DNA of 64,000 nt. Source: Usitatibacter palustris. Lineage in GTDB: Bacteria > Pseudomonadota > Gammaproteobacteria > Burkholderiales > Usitatibacteraceae. Under the pieces are notes generated by a model. The model saw nothing but the letters and a program-made list of their open reading frames with translations, was not told the DNA's origin and did not search any database. The translations under genes and the position numbers were made by a program. The stretch's first letter is position 1, and every line of letters begins with the position of its first letter. Below are positions 51,355 through 57,920 of the stretch, piece by piece. Location: the NCBI RefSeq assembly GCF_013003985.1, contig NZ_CP053073.1, forward strand, positions 248,001 to 312,000, written 5' to 3'.

Positions 51355-51690
51355 ATGAAGCTCGTGGACGCGTTGCCGCACGTAGTGAACGACCTTAAGG
51401 GTGCGTTGCTCCAGATTGGTCGTGGCGATATCGTAGACCAGTTGGCCGAGGTGTCGGTGGAACGCTGGACGTACGACGACATGGCCGATGCCACGTACAT
51501 CTACGTCGGCTCACTGCGTTCCCTCAATGAGGTGGACCTCAACATCATCGGTGGAAGGCACGGAGAAACGGTATCGCTTTACGATGAGCTGGGAATGAAC
51601 ATCGATCTCGACAATCACAGACGAATCGCTGGCGTGGAAATTCTCGAGGGAAGGCACATTGCTGATCAATTGGCGGCCATTGCTGTCTAA
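51355..51690 (+). CDS. C52: copy of C30 (DUF2283-like)
   Basis: The product is identical to C30 over 111 residues, 9.8 kb away. Both share the rare TAACAACACG attC left arm. Confidence 0.78.
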   Translation: MKLVDALPHVVNDLKGALLQIGRGDIVDQLAEVSVERWTYDDMADATYIYVGSLRSLNEVDLNIIGGRHGETVSLYDELGMNIDLDNHRRIAGVEILEGRHIADQLAAIAV

Positions 51691-51778
51691 CAACACGTTC
51701 GAGCGGACCGTGATCCAGCGTGGCGCGCCTCTCAGGCGCGAAGCGGCACGGCGTGCGGCCGCTCAACTTAGTCGTTAG
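51688..51778 (+). repeat. attC52 (91 bp)
   Basis: Same as attC30 except GCTCAACTTAG in the right arm. C52 ends pair over 14 bases. Confidence 0.94.
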
Positions 51779-51802
51779 GCATCTCGAAAACACCGGCGTA
51801 AA

Positions 51803-52018
51803 ATGGGCACTGCCATGAACTTTGAGATCGAGTGCGAACGCGAGGACGACGGCCGGTGGCTTGCGGAAGTGCCGCAGCTGCCTGGCGTTCTTGCGTACGG
51901 CACCTCGGCCGATGACGCCATGGCCAAGGCGCAGGTTCTTGCCCTCCGTGTACTGGCTGAGCGTCTCGAAAATTCCGAGACCGGACCCCAGGCGATCACC
52001 TTCAGCATTGCGGCGTGA
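51803..52018 (+). CDS. hicB: C53: HicB-family antitoxin
   Basis: The 71-residue product (60-odd if begun at ATG 51815) has NFEIECEREDDGRWLAEVPQ, LPGVLAYGTSADDAMAKAQV, the HicB fold without a DNA-binding domain. TAAAAT at 51799-51804 may be a promoter -10. Its stop overlaps the toxin start. Confidence 0.9.
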   Translation: MGTAMNFEIECEREDDGRWLAEVPQLPGVLAYGTSADDAMAKAQVLALRVLAERLENSETGPQAITFSIAA

Positions 52019-52227
52019 CGTCCTGGCCGTCGACGAAGGCACGTCGCGTCTACGCGGCGCTGTTGGCTGTCGGTTGGCAGCTCAAGCGCCAATCCGGGTC
52101 TCACCGCACTCTCAGTCGCGCCGGATCTCCTGATTACGTCTTCGCATTTCACGACGGAGAGGAAATTGGCCCAAAGATGCTGGCCCGAATCGCGAAGAAC
52201 ACAGGCATCACTCCGGACGACCTGTAG
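52015..52227 (+). CDS. hicA: C53: HicA-family toxin
   Basis: GTG 52015 overlaps the antitoxin stop. The 70-residue product has KRQSGSHRTLSRAG with the catalytic His, FAFHDGEEIGPKMLARI and a C-terminal helix. Antitoxin-first order distinguishes it from C13. Confidence 0.88.
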   Translation: MTSWPSTKARRVYAALLAVGWQLKRQSGSHRTLSRAGSPDYVFAFHDGEEIGPKMLARIAKNTGITPDDL

Positions 52228-52236
52228 CGAGATGCC

Positions 52237-52327
52237 TAACAACGCGTTGGAGCGGACCGTGATCCAGCGTGGCGCGCCTCTCAGGCGCGAAGTGGGATCG
52301 TGGGCGGCCGCTCAACTTAGTCGTTAG
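52237..52327 (+). repeat. attC53 (91 bp)
   Basis: GGCGCGCC tip; GAAGTGGGATCG where others have GAAGCGGCATCG. TTAG form. C53 ends pair over 13 bases. Confidence 0.94.
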
Positions 52328-52346
52328 AGCGAAGGCATCCCGACCG

Positions 52347-52375
52347 TTGACGCATAGGCGTAGTGTATATACACT
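52347..52375 (+). promoter_or_regulatory. Promoter and operator of the BrnTA cassette
   Basis: TTGACG (52347-52352) and TACACT (52370-52375) are 17 bases apart. A perfect 12-bp palindrome GTGTATATACAC (52363-52374) overlaps the -10 box and is a likely site for autorepression by BrnA. Starts 8 bases before brnT. Confidence 0.75.
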
Positions 52376-52381
52376 TGCCGT

Positions 52382-52657
52382 ATGCGGTTTTCCTGGGATG
52401 AAAGGAAACGTCGTCTAAACCTGCAGGAGCATGGGCTGGACTTCGTGGATGCACCCAGCGTATTCGAAGGGCCAACTTTCACTTTCGAGGACGATCGCTT
52501 CGCGTACGACGAGCAGCGCTTTGTCACGCTCGGTCTGCTCAAGGGGATTGCCGTATCCCTTGTGCATACCGAGACGCCGTCGCGAATTCATGTGATCTCA
52601 TTTCGAAAGGCGACGCGACATGAAGAAGCAATCCTCTTCGATCAACTCCAGAACTGA
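52382..52657 (+). CDS. brnT: C54: BrnT-family toxin
   Basis: The 91-residue product has FSWDERKRRLNLQEHGLDFV, DAPSVFEGPTFTFEDDRFAY, ERFVTLG-like QRFVTLGLL and ISFRKATRHEE, the BrnT ribonuclease fold. Intact. It overlaps brnA by 38 bases. Confidence 0.94.
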   Translation: MRFSWDERKRRLNLQEHGLDFVDAPSVFEGPTFTFEDDRFAYDEQRFVTLGLLKGIAVSLVHTETPSRIHVISFRKATRHEEAILFDQLQN

Positions 52658-52898
52658 CTGGCCTCGGGTTCGCGCCCTCAAGGACCGGAGCATCAAGGCA
52701 TCCTCCGAACATCCCGAGGCGTCCGTGAAGCACATCGTCCGAGGCATTGTTCGCCAGGGCCTCAAGCCAATCAACCCCAAGGCATCGATCTCGCTTCGAG
52801 TGGACGCCGACGTGCTTGAGTGGTTCAAGTCCAAGGGACCGGGGTACCAAACAAGAATCAATGCCGTGCTGAGGGCGTTCAAGGATGCCTCGCTCTAA
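52620..52898 (+). CDS. brnA: C54: BrnA-family antitoxin
   Basis: The 92-residue product ends with a ribbon-helix-helix: KASISLRVDADVLEWFKSKG then GYQTRINAVLRAF. It should neutralise BrnT and repress the promoter upstream. Stop from attC54. Confidence 0.93.
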   Translation: MKKQSSSINSRTDWPRVRALKDRSIKASSEHPEASVKHIVRGIVRQGLKPINPKASISLRVDADVLEWFKSKGPGYQTRINAVLRAFKDASL

Positions 52899-52986
52899 CA
52901 ACGCGTTCGAGCGGACCGTGATCCAGCGTGGGCCGCGTCTCGCGCGGCAATGCGGTCGGTGTGCGGCCGCTCAACTCGGTCGTTAG
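52896..52986 (+). repeat. attC54 (91 bp)
   Basis: Tip GGGCCGCGTCTCGCGCGGC; TCGG form. C54 ends pair over 10 bases. Confidence 0.93.
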
Positions 52987-52994
52987 AAGGCGTT

Positions 52995-53255
52995 ATGGCC
53001 GATCGAGACGCTGCCGAGTTGTGCCAGAGAGTGGCGATAAGAGCCATCCTCGTCATGTTTGGCGCCCTGGCAGTGGGTTTCATCGCGGACAAGGTCGGGT
53101 TTCAACCGTTGCTCTATGTTGTCTTCGTGGTCACAGCGGGAGCCTTGATCGTGGCCCTCGCCGCACTGGTTGTCTGCATCCCATTTGTACTCAGCCTCAT
53201 CGGAGGTGACGTATTGAAGCTATTTGGCCTCAAGCGCAAAGACGAGGACGAATGA
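52995..53255 (+). CDS. C55: small membrane protein
   Basis: The 86-residue product has two membrane helices (about 15-34, 38-70) and an acidic tail. No family recognised. Confidence 0.67.
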   Translation: MADRDAAELCQRVAIRAILVMFGALAVGFIADKVGFQPLLYVVFVVTAGALIVALAALVVCIPFVLSLIGGDVLKLFGLKRKDEDE

Positions 53256-53265
53256 CAACGCCTTA

Positions 53266-53334
53266 TAACAAGGCGTTGGAGCGGACGGGCCAGTGCGCTA
53301 CGCCTTCGGCTCGCGCACTCAACTTAGTCGTTAG
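53266..53334 (+). repeat. attC55 (69 bp, damaged)
   Basis: The left core is TATAAC instead of TCTAAC, and the right arm has lost the CCGCCGCT segment (GCGCACTCAACTTAG). C55 ends still pair over 13 bases with one mismatch. Probably inactive. Confidence 0.85.
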
Positions 53335-53388
53335 CCGGCAATTGATGACCGGCGTACAATTATTTGACGTTGTGGCATAGGAGCCAAC

Positions 53389-53589
53389 GTGGGCGCCGTC
53401 GAGAAACTCGAACTCCTCATCAAGAGCCTCTCCCCCGAGGAACTCGCGAAGTTCCGGGAGTGGTTTGCTGAGTTCGACGCCCAAATCTGGGATCGTCAAA
53501 TTGAAGCCGACGCGGCAGCGGGGAAACTTGACCGCCTCATCGAAGAATCGATGGCCGACCACAGGGCGGGAAAAACGCGGCCGCTTTGA
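53389..53589 (+). CDS. C56: putative antitoxin
   Basis: GTG start with TAGGAG 7 bases upstream. The 66-residue product begins VEKLELLIKSLSPEELAKFR and has a helix-rich acidic plan typical of small antitoxins. It overlaps the toxin start by four bases. Confidence 0.75.
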   Translation: MGAVEKLELLIKSLSPEELAKFREWFAEFDAQIWDRQIEADAAAGKLDRLIEESMADHRAGKTRPL

Positions 53590-53936
53590 AGCACACCGCG
53601 TCCGGCCGCTTCTGGGCGCTGTACGCGGCGCTACCCAGGCCCGTGCGAACCGTTGCCGACAAGAACTTCCAGCTCCTCAAGGCCGATCCGCGGCACCCAT
53701 CACTTCATTTCAAGCGCCTCGGCAAGCTTTGGTCAGCGCGCGTGGGCGAGCATCACCGCGCCCTTGGTCACGATACTGCGGACGGTGTGCAATGGTTCTG
53801 GATCGGGAGTCACGCGGACTATGACCAATTGCCGGCTAACAACGCGTTCGAGCGGACCGTGAGCCAGCCTGGGCCGCGTCTCTCGCGGCAATGCGGTTGC
53901 CGTGCGGCCGCTCAACTTAGTCGTGAGACAGCATGA
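53586..53936 (+). CDS. C56: RelE/HigB-like toxin that reads through attC
   Basis: TTG 53586 overlaps the antitoxin stop. Residues 1-82 are RelE-like (RFWALYAALPRPVRTVADKN, DPRHPSLHFKRLGKLWSARV, HHRALGHDTADGVQWFWIGS). The frame then misses the attC stop, crosses all of attC56 and ends in the next cassette, adding about 34 residues. Whether this tail is tolerated is unknown. Confidence 0.78.
   Translation: MKHTASGRFWALYAALPRPVRTVADKNFQLLKADPRHPSLHFKRLGKLWSARVGEHHRALGHDTADGVQWFWIGSHADYDQLPANNAFERTVSQPGPRLSRQCGCRAAAQLSRETA
53837..53927 (+). repeat. attC56 (91 bp, mutated core)
   Basis: The right core reads GTGAG instead of GTTAG. The C56 ends pair over 15 bases, but the following cassette's own left end carries the mutation, so cassette C57 is probably locked in place. 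Confidence 0.88.
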
Positions 53937-54208
53937 GCATCCTCCTCGATCCGCGGAAAGCCGTCGCATCAGACAAGGGCCCATACATGCGCTCGTTCGG
54001 GCTCTGCGCTGGGATCGGATTCACCGTGTTCATGAGCTTCCTTTTCATCGAGCAGGGTATCCGTGGTATCGACGCTTCGATCCTTGGGTTCCTTGGGTTC
54101 GTCGCTATGATCGGATACGCCGGTGGGTGGGTGACGGGGTACTTCTTTTGGGGCCTCTGGTTTGAGCCGCAGGTTGAAGCGAGAGCGAGGGGGCAAGATG
54201 CTGCCTAA
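53933..54208 (+). CDS. C57: membrane protein
   Basis: The 91-residue product has two membrane helices (about 22-40, 46-76). Stop from attC57. Confidence 0.68.
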   Translation: MSILLDPRKAVASDKGPYMRSFGLCAGIGFTVFMSFLFIEQGIRGIDASILGFLGFVAMIGYAGGWVTGYFFWGLWFEPQVEARARGQDAA

Positions 54209-54296
54209 CAACGCGTTGGAGCGGACCGTGATCCAGCGGGGCGCGCCTCTCAGGCGCGAAGCGGCATCGTGTGCGGCCGCTCAACTCGGTCGTTAG
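54206..54296 (+). repeat. attC57 (91 bp)
   Basis: GGCGCGCC tip, TCGG form. C57 ends pair over 12 bases with two mismatches. Confidence 0.93.
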
Positions 54297-54301
54297 GCAT
54301 C

Positions 54302-54682
54302 ATGCTGACAGGCCTCGAGTATTCCATCGCTGTTGGTCCAGGGCAGATTGGCGACATCGACGCCGCCCTGTTGACGCTGAGTTCCGAGTTCGTTGAATTA
54401 AATGTCTGGCTGCCGCTTCAGGAACTCGATCGCTTGGAGTCTCGTATCCCGCTCGATCAAGGGGGCACCAAGGCGTTTCAGGCTGGCCGTTCTGCAGGCG
54501 CACAAGTGCACTGGATTCGGCAACCCACGGGCGAGTTATATATTCTCGTCGGAGACGACGACGAAACTTGGGACTTCTCCATCATCGTCAGTCCGTCATG
54601 TGCTGCGTCGCTATTCACGGACCTTCGCATGTTCGCCGAGAGGGAGAAGGATGGCCTAACAACGCGTTGGAGCGGGCCGTGA
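54302..54682 (+). CDS. C58: copy of C18 with shifted C-terminus
   Basis: Matches C18 except for a few residues until near the end, where a small deletion (GAAGCATGATGCC to GAAGGATGGCC) shifts the frame past the attC stop, giving a DGLTTRWSGP ending. The same change destroys the cassette's terminal pairing. Confidence 0.7.
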   Translation: MLTGLEYSIAVGPGQIGDIDAALLTLSSEFVELNVWLPLQELDRLESRIPLDQGGTKAFQAGRSAGAQVHWIRQPTGELYILVGDDDETWDFSIIVSPSCAASLFTDLRMFAEREKDGLTTRWSGP

Positions 54683-54747
54683 ACCATCGTGGCGCGCTGT
54701 GTCATTGCGAATGGGCATCGTGCCCGGCCGCTCAACTTGGTCGTTAG
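54657..54747 (+). repeat. attC58 (91 bp)
   Basis: As attC18 with GCGGGCCGTG in the left arm; TTGG form. C58 ends pair over only 7 bases. Confidence 0.92.
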
Positions 54748-54752
54748 ACCGC

Positions 54753-55109
54753 ATGGGGGCGTCAGTGGCAACTCGAGCCGACCTACTCGCACACCTGTGG
54801 CGCCATGTCATCAACCGCCAGCTTGAAATCGATCGCCTGCGTGGCGTGGTCGCGACCTCCAATCGCAAACCCAATGATCCGTTCGCGGACAGTGGCCCAG
54901 CTATTCAGCGTCTGCTCGCCCTTGGAGCGTCCGAGGAGGACATCTGCCTCCTCCAGCGGCACGCCGCATACGAGGCTGTATTCCAAACGCTCTACGCACT
55001 GGGTGATCCGGGCGTCGACGACGGAGACTTGCTTATGCTTCACGAGAGCTTGCTGACGGCGGATCCGAGTGGGATGGAAGGACGCCCGGGGTCGACAAAT
55101 GCGGTCTAA
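54753..55109 (+). CDS. C59: helical soluble protein
   Basis: The 118-residue product is helical (ADLLAHLWRHVINRQLEIDR, EEDICLLQRHAAYEAVFQTL). No family recognised. Stop from attC59. Confidence 0.68.
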   Translation: MGASVATRADLLAHLWRHVINRQLEIDRLRGVVATSNRKPNDPFADSGPAIQRLLALGASEEDICLLQRHAAYEAVFQTLYALGDPGVDDGDLLMLHESLLTADPSGMEGRPGSTNAV

Positions 55110-55197
55110 CAACGCGTTCGAGCGGACCGTGAGCGAGCGTGAACCGCGCCTCGCGTGGCAATGCGGTCAGCGTGCGGTCGCTCAACTTAGTCGTTAG
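55107..55197 (+). repeat. attC59 (91 bp)
   Basis: Tip GTGAACCGCGCCTCGCGTGGC; right arm GTGCGGTCGCTC has T for C. C59 ends pair over 12 bases. Confidence 0.92.
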
Positions 55198-55216
55198 ACC
55201 TACGCAGAGGCGGCGC

Positions 55217-55245
55217 TTGCGATATGCATACAATGTGCATATCAT
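55217..55245 (+). promoter_or_regulatory. Promoter and operator of the second BrnTA cassette
   Basis: TTGCGA (55217-55222) and TATCAT (55240-55245) are 17 bases apart. ATATGCA-N7-TGCATAT (55222-55242) fills the spacer, a likely BrnA operator. Confidence 0.65.
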
Positions 55246-55251
55246 TGTCGC

Positions 55252-55517
55252 GTGTCCCTCGAGTACGATCCACGCAAGGCGGCAGCTAACCTGAAGAAGC
55301 ACGGGGTATCGTTCGCCGATGCCGCAGGCATCTTCTCCGATCCGCTCACCATGACCATTGAAGACACAAGCGTATTAGTGAAGCGCGTTTCGTGACAATT
55401 GGACTGGGAAGCGCCGGTGAGGTCTTCGTAGCGGCGTACACAGAGCGCGAGGGGCGCGGCCGACTAATCTCGGCTCGACGAGCCACGCCGCGAGAGCGGA
55501 GGAACTATGAAGCCTGA
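55252..55517 (+). pseudogene. brnT: C60: brnT toxin inactivated by a one-base frameshift
   Basis: GTG 55252 gives SLEYDPRKAAANLKKHGVSFAD then IFSDPLTMTIED, and stops early at TGA 55393. A second frame then gives SEARFVTIGLGSAGEVFVAA and ISARRATPRERRNYEA to TGA 55515. Adding one base near 55363 restores a full BrnT. The antitoxin is kept. Confidence 0.88.
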
Positions 55518-55830
55518 ATACGACTTCTCAAAGGGCAAGCGCGGCGCGGTCATTCCCGAAAAGGGAAAGACCAGAATTTCCATCTTCATCGACAACGCGG
55601 TGCTAGCCGAGTTTCGGGCGCGTGCCGAGAAGGCGGGCTCCGGATATCAAACAATGATGAACGAGGCCTTGCGCAGCTACTTGTCCCAGCTCGAGCAGCC
55701 TGTGACCGAGCGGGCGTTGCGCCAGATCCTTCGCCAGGAGATGCCGGAATACCTGCGAGGTCTAACAGCACGTTCGAGCGGACGGGATGCGCCGGTCGCC
55801 TCCGGCTCCCGTCGCCGCCGCTCAACTTAG
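55507..55830 (+). CDS. brnA: C60: BrnA-family antitoxin (reads into attC)
   Basis: The ribbon-helix-helix region is clear: KTRISIFIDNAVLAEFRARA then GYQTMMNEALRSYL. The frame crosses attC60 and stops at TAG in its right arm, adding about 20 Arg/Ser residues. With brnT broken it is an orphan antitoxin. Confidence 0.88.
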   Translation: MKPEYDFSKGKRGAVIPEKGKTRISIFIDNAVLAEFRARAEKAGSGYQTMMNEALRSYLSQLEQPVTERALRQILRQEMPEYLRGLTARSSGRDAPVASGSRRRRST

Positions 55831-55837
55831 TCGTTAG
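55763..55837 (+). repeat. attC60 (75 bp, altered)
   Basis: Left arm TAACAGCACG and tip GATGCGCCGGTCGCCTCCGG differ from the other sites. C60 ends pair over 9 bases. Confidence 0.88.
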
Positions 55838-55856
55838 GCGTCATAAAGGCGTCCCG

Positions 55857-56309
55857 ATGAACCTACCGCGTCTCCCTCTTCTACTGATGGCTACAGCGTT
55901 CACCCTCCTGCAGGGCTGCGCCAGCACATCAAACTACGCGGCGACCATTGCTGAGTTGAAGGTCATCTCGGACCGCTGGGACGAAGCCATCGTCCGCAAA
56001 GATCGGCGCGCAATCGAAGAAAACATGGCGAATGATTTTCGCCAAATCGACGGATCTGGGAATGTCGAAACGAAGGCAAGCTTCGTGGAAGATTTGATGT
56101 CGGTCGATCTTCAGATCAACCCTTACATCGTCGAAGACTTCGAAGTGCGCCTGTACGGGAATGTCGCGCTCTTGAGCGGTCGGACAAAGATGAGTGGGCA
56201 ATACAGGGGAAAGCCCTTCAATAGTCACTACCGCTACATCGACGTTTACGTTCGTGACGCGCAGGGTTGGAAGATCGTGAGCGTTCAGATTACAAAGCTT
56301 CCCGGGTAG
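55857..56309 (+). CDS. C61: NTF2-like lipoprotein (DUF4440/SnoaL type)
   Basis: The 150-residue product has a lipobox LLQGCAS and an NTF2-like domain (LKVISDRWDEAIVRKDRRAI, MANDFRQIDGSGNVETKASF, YRYIDVYVRDAQGWKIVSVQ), the DUF4440 pattern. First gene of a two-gene cassette. Confidence 0.85.
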   Translation: MNLPRLPLLLMATAFTLLQGCASTSNYAATIAELKVISDRWDEAIVRKDRRAIEENMANDFRQIDGSGNVETKASFVEDLMSVDLQINPYIVEDFEVRLYGNVALLSGRTKMSGQYRGKPFNSHYRYIDVYVRDAQGWKIVSVQITKLPG

Positions 56310-56362
56310 GCTCTCGAGCCGCTCTCCGCAACTCATCCTGCAGACTTCAGTCGAGAGTTCTC

Positions 56363-56794
56363 ATGTCAGTCAATCAGCACAAAGACCTCCTTACGCATGT
56401 TTTCGCTGAAACCGCCAAAGGCAATGGCCGCCCTTTCGTCGAGGCCCTGTCCGACGAAATCGCCTGGACTATCAAGGGTTCAACCTCTTGGTCCAAGACA
56501 TACAAGGGCAAGCGTGCTGTCTTGAAGGACTTGCTTGGCCCACTAGCAGCTCAGTTGGCTGGCGAGAACACAATCACCGCGTCCCGCTTCATTGGCGAAG
56601 GCGACGTTGTCGTTGTCGAGGGTCGAGGGCACAACCGAACCAAAACGGGAAAGGACTACGCCAACTCGTACTGCTGGGTGTTTCGCTTTGCAGCCGGGAA
56701 AGTCATCGAGCTCACCGAGTACACCGACACAGCGCTTATCGAGTCAGCTCTCGAGCCGCCAAATGCCGAGCTCAATGCGCGGAGCCCCCAATGA
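56363..56794 (+). CDS. C61: NTF2-like SnoaL-type protein
   Basis: The 143-residue product is a second NTF2-fold protein (GNGRPFVEALSDEIAWTIKG, VVVVEGRGHNRTKTGKDYAN, YCWVFRFAAGKVIELTEYTD). No attC separates it from the first gene, and the outer ends of the pair are mutually complementary, so both belong to one cassette. Confidence 0.87.
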   Translation: MSVNQHKDLLTHVFAETAKGNGRPFVEALSDEIAWTIKGSTSWSKTYKGKRAVLKDLLGPLAAQLAGENTITASRFIGEGDVVVVEGRGHNRTKTGKDYANSYCWVFRFAAGKVIELTEYTDTALIESALEPPNAELNARSPQ

Positions 56795-56798
56795 CGCC

Positions 56799-56889
56799 TA
56801 ACAGCGCGTTGGAGCGGACCGCGAACCATCGTGGCGCGCTTTGTCATTTCGAATGGGCGTCGTGCCCGGCCGCTCAACTTAGTCGTTAG
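56799..56889 (+). repeat. attC61 (91 bp)
   Basis: Left arm TAACAGCGCG; TGCGAACCATCG tip class; TTAG form. The two-gene C61 pairs over 12 bases. Confidence 0.92.
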
Positions 56890-56921
56890 ACCGCTTCCGA
56901 TAATTCGCTGGAGCCTGAAGG

Positions 56922-57764
56922 ATGCATACCCGCCTGCTCGCTCCGGTGTTTCTGGCTGTTGCAATTCCGACCCTCGCGTCGGATGCCACGTTTGGCAAAC
57001 TTCCGCCCGGCGCAATCAGCACGAACGTTGTAACGGATGTTTCCGCCGAGATTTGTCGGGATCATCTATTTGCCCCGTCCTTGATTGTGGCGCGCCTCCC
57101 AAAGGACTACCGCCTCATCCTCGCCGCGGAATACGCCAGAGAAGATCCTGGCGTTGCTGATCTCATCAAGAGCAACGCCAGATACTCAACCTACGCGGTG
57201 GGCAGCCTCTGCTTCATGTCTGTCGGCTCATTCGTCGTTGACGGCGTGCGCGTGCATTCCACCGGGCCAACCCCAATGGCGTTCTGGTGGGTGCACGCTG
57301 CGGGCCCGCGCGATTCTCGAATGCAAGGCAAGGTCGACTGGCTGCAGTTGGCAAGCTGGTACTCGCGAGACGTTATCCAGCGGGAGAAAATCCTCGAAAC
57401 CGATCCAATGGCGCTTTTCGTCGACCTTTCGATGATGCAAGTCGAGCCCGGACTCTGGCGCATGCGCTTGGAGCTACCGAACGAAGCGATCGAGGCAGAG
57501 GTGCGCGGCAGCGGACAGCGAAAGAAGCGTAACGCGCCGCAACCCGGCTTCATGAGCGTGCCATTCACAGGCGAGAGCGCCGGAAGCTTCTGGGTCATCA
57601 CCTATTTCGGTCACCACCACCAACCCGCGAAAGGCCAGTGGCGGGCCAAAGGAGCCGGCGTTTTCAGCGACGCGCTGCAGATCCCAGGGGAGGCGTCCGT
57701 GTTCCGAACATCCTTTCAGGACGGCTGGTCGGCACTTTCCGGCCGGTACAGTCCGGTGCGGTAG
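56922..57764 (+). CDS. C62: exported protein of unknown function
   Basis: TGAAGG lies just before ATG. The 280-residue product has a signal peptide (MHTRLLAPVFLAVAIPTLAS) and a soluble domain with two Cys (AEICRDHLF, GSLCFMS). The largest single protein in the array. No family recognised. Confidence 0.72.
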   Translation: MHTRLLAPVFLAVAIPTLASDATFGKLPPGAISTNVVTDVSAEICRDHLFAPSLIVARLPKDYRLILAAEYAREDPGVADLIKSNARYSTYAVGSLCFMSVGSFVVDGVRVHSTGPTPMAFWWVHAAGPRDSRMQGKVDWLQLASWYSRDVIQREKILETDPMALFVDLSMMQVEPGLWRMRLELPNEAIEAEVRGSGQRKKRNAPQPGFMSVPFTGESAGSFWVITYFGHHHQPAKGQWRAKGAGVFSDALQIPGEASVFRTSFQDGWSALSGRYSPVR

Positions 57765-57805
57765 TCGGCGGAGTGCTCGCCTCTCTCGTGCAACTCGTGT
57801 GCGAC

Positions 57806-57834
57806 TAACAACGCGTTCGGCGTTGAGACGTTAG
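57806..57834 (+). repeat. attC62 (29 bp, collapsed)
   Basis: Only TAACAACGCGTT and GTTGAGACGTTAG remain; the whole centre of the site is missing. It marks the end of the recognisable array. Confidence 0.8.
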
Positions 57835-57920
57835 TCTCAATGCCGCCAACATTAACGTTTGCTAAGGTCGGCCGTGCCACTCGACTGGCACATCAACCAC
57901 AACGACCCAGGGAGACTTCC

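Larger units (their letters stand above)
28136..57834. mobile_element. Chromosomal integron: intI, attI and 62-cassette array
   Basis: An IntI-type integrase reads leftward at the left edge. To its right lie, head to tail, 62 cassettes each ending in an imperfectly palindromic site that opens with TAACAAC (or a close variant) and closes with GTTAG. Cassette ORFs are nearly all rightward, adjacent cassettes are unrelated, and site lengths fall into fixed classes. The array is about 28.6 kb. Lack of a transposon or plasmid frame and the uniform attC arms point to a sedentary chromosomal integron. Cassette numbers C1-C62 below count from attI. Confidence 0.97.

Noticed and set aside
29783..57834. 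Regular repeats considered as a CRISPR array
   Set aside because: Repeat sites are 76-121 bp, imperfectly palindromic, and separated by variable 250-1,000 bp units mostly holding genes; no cas genes. They are attC sites.
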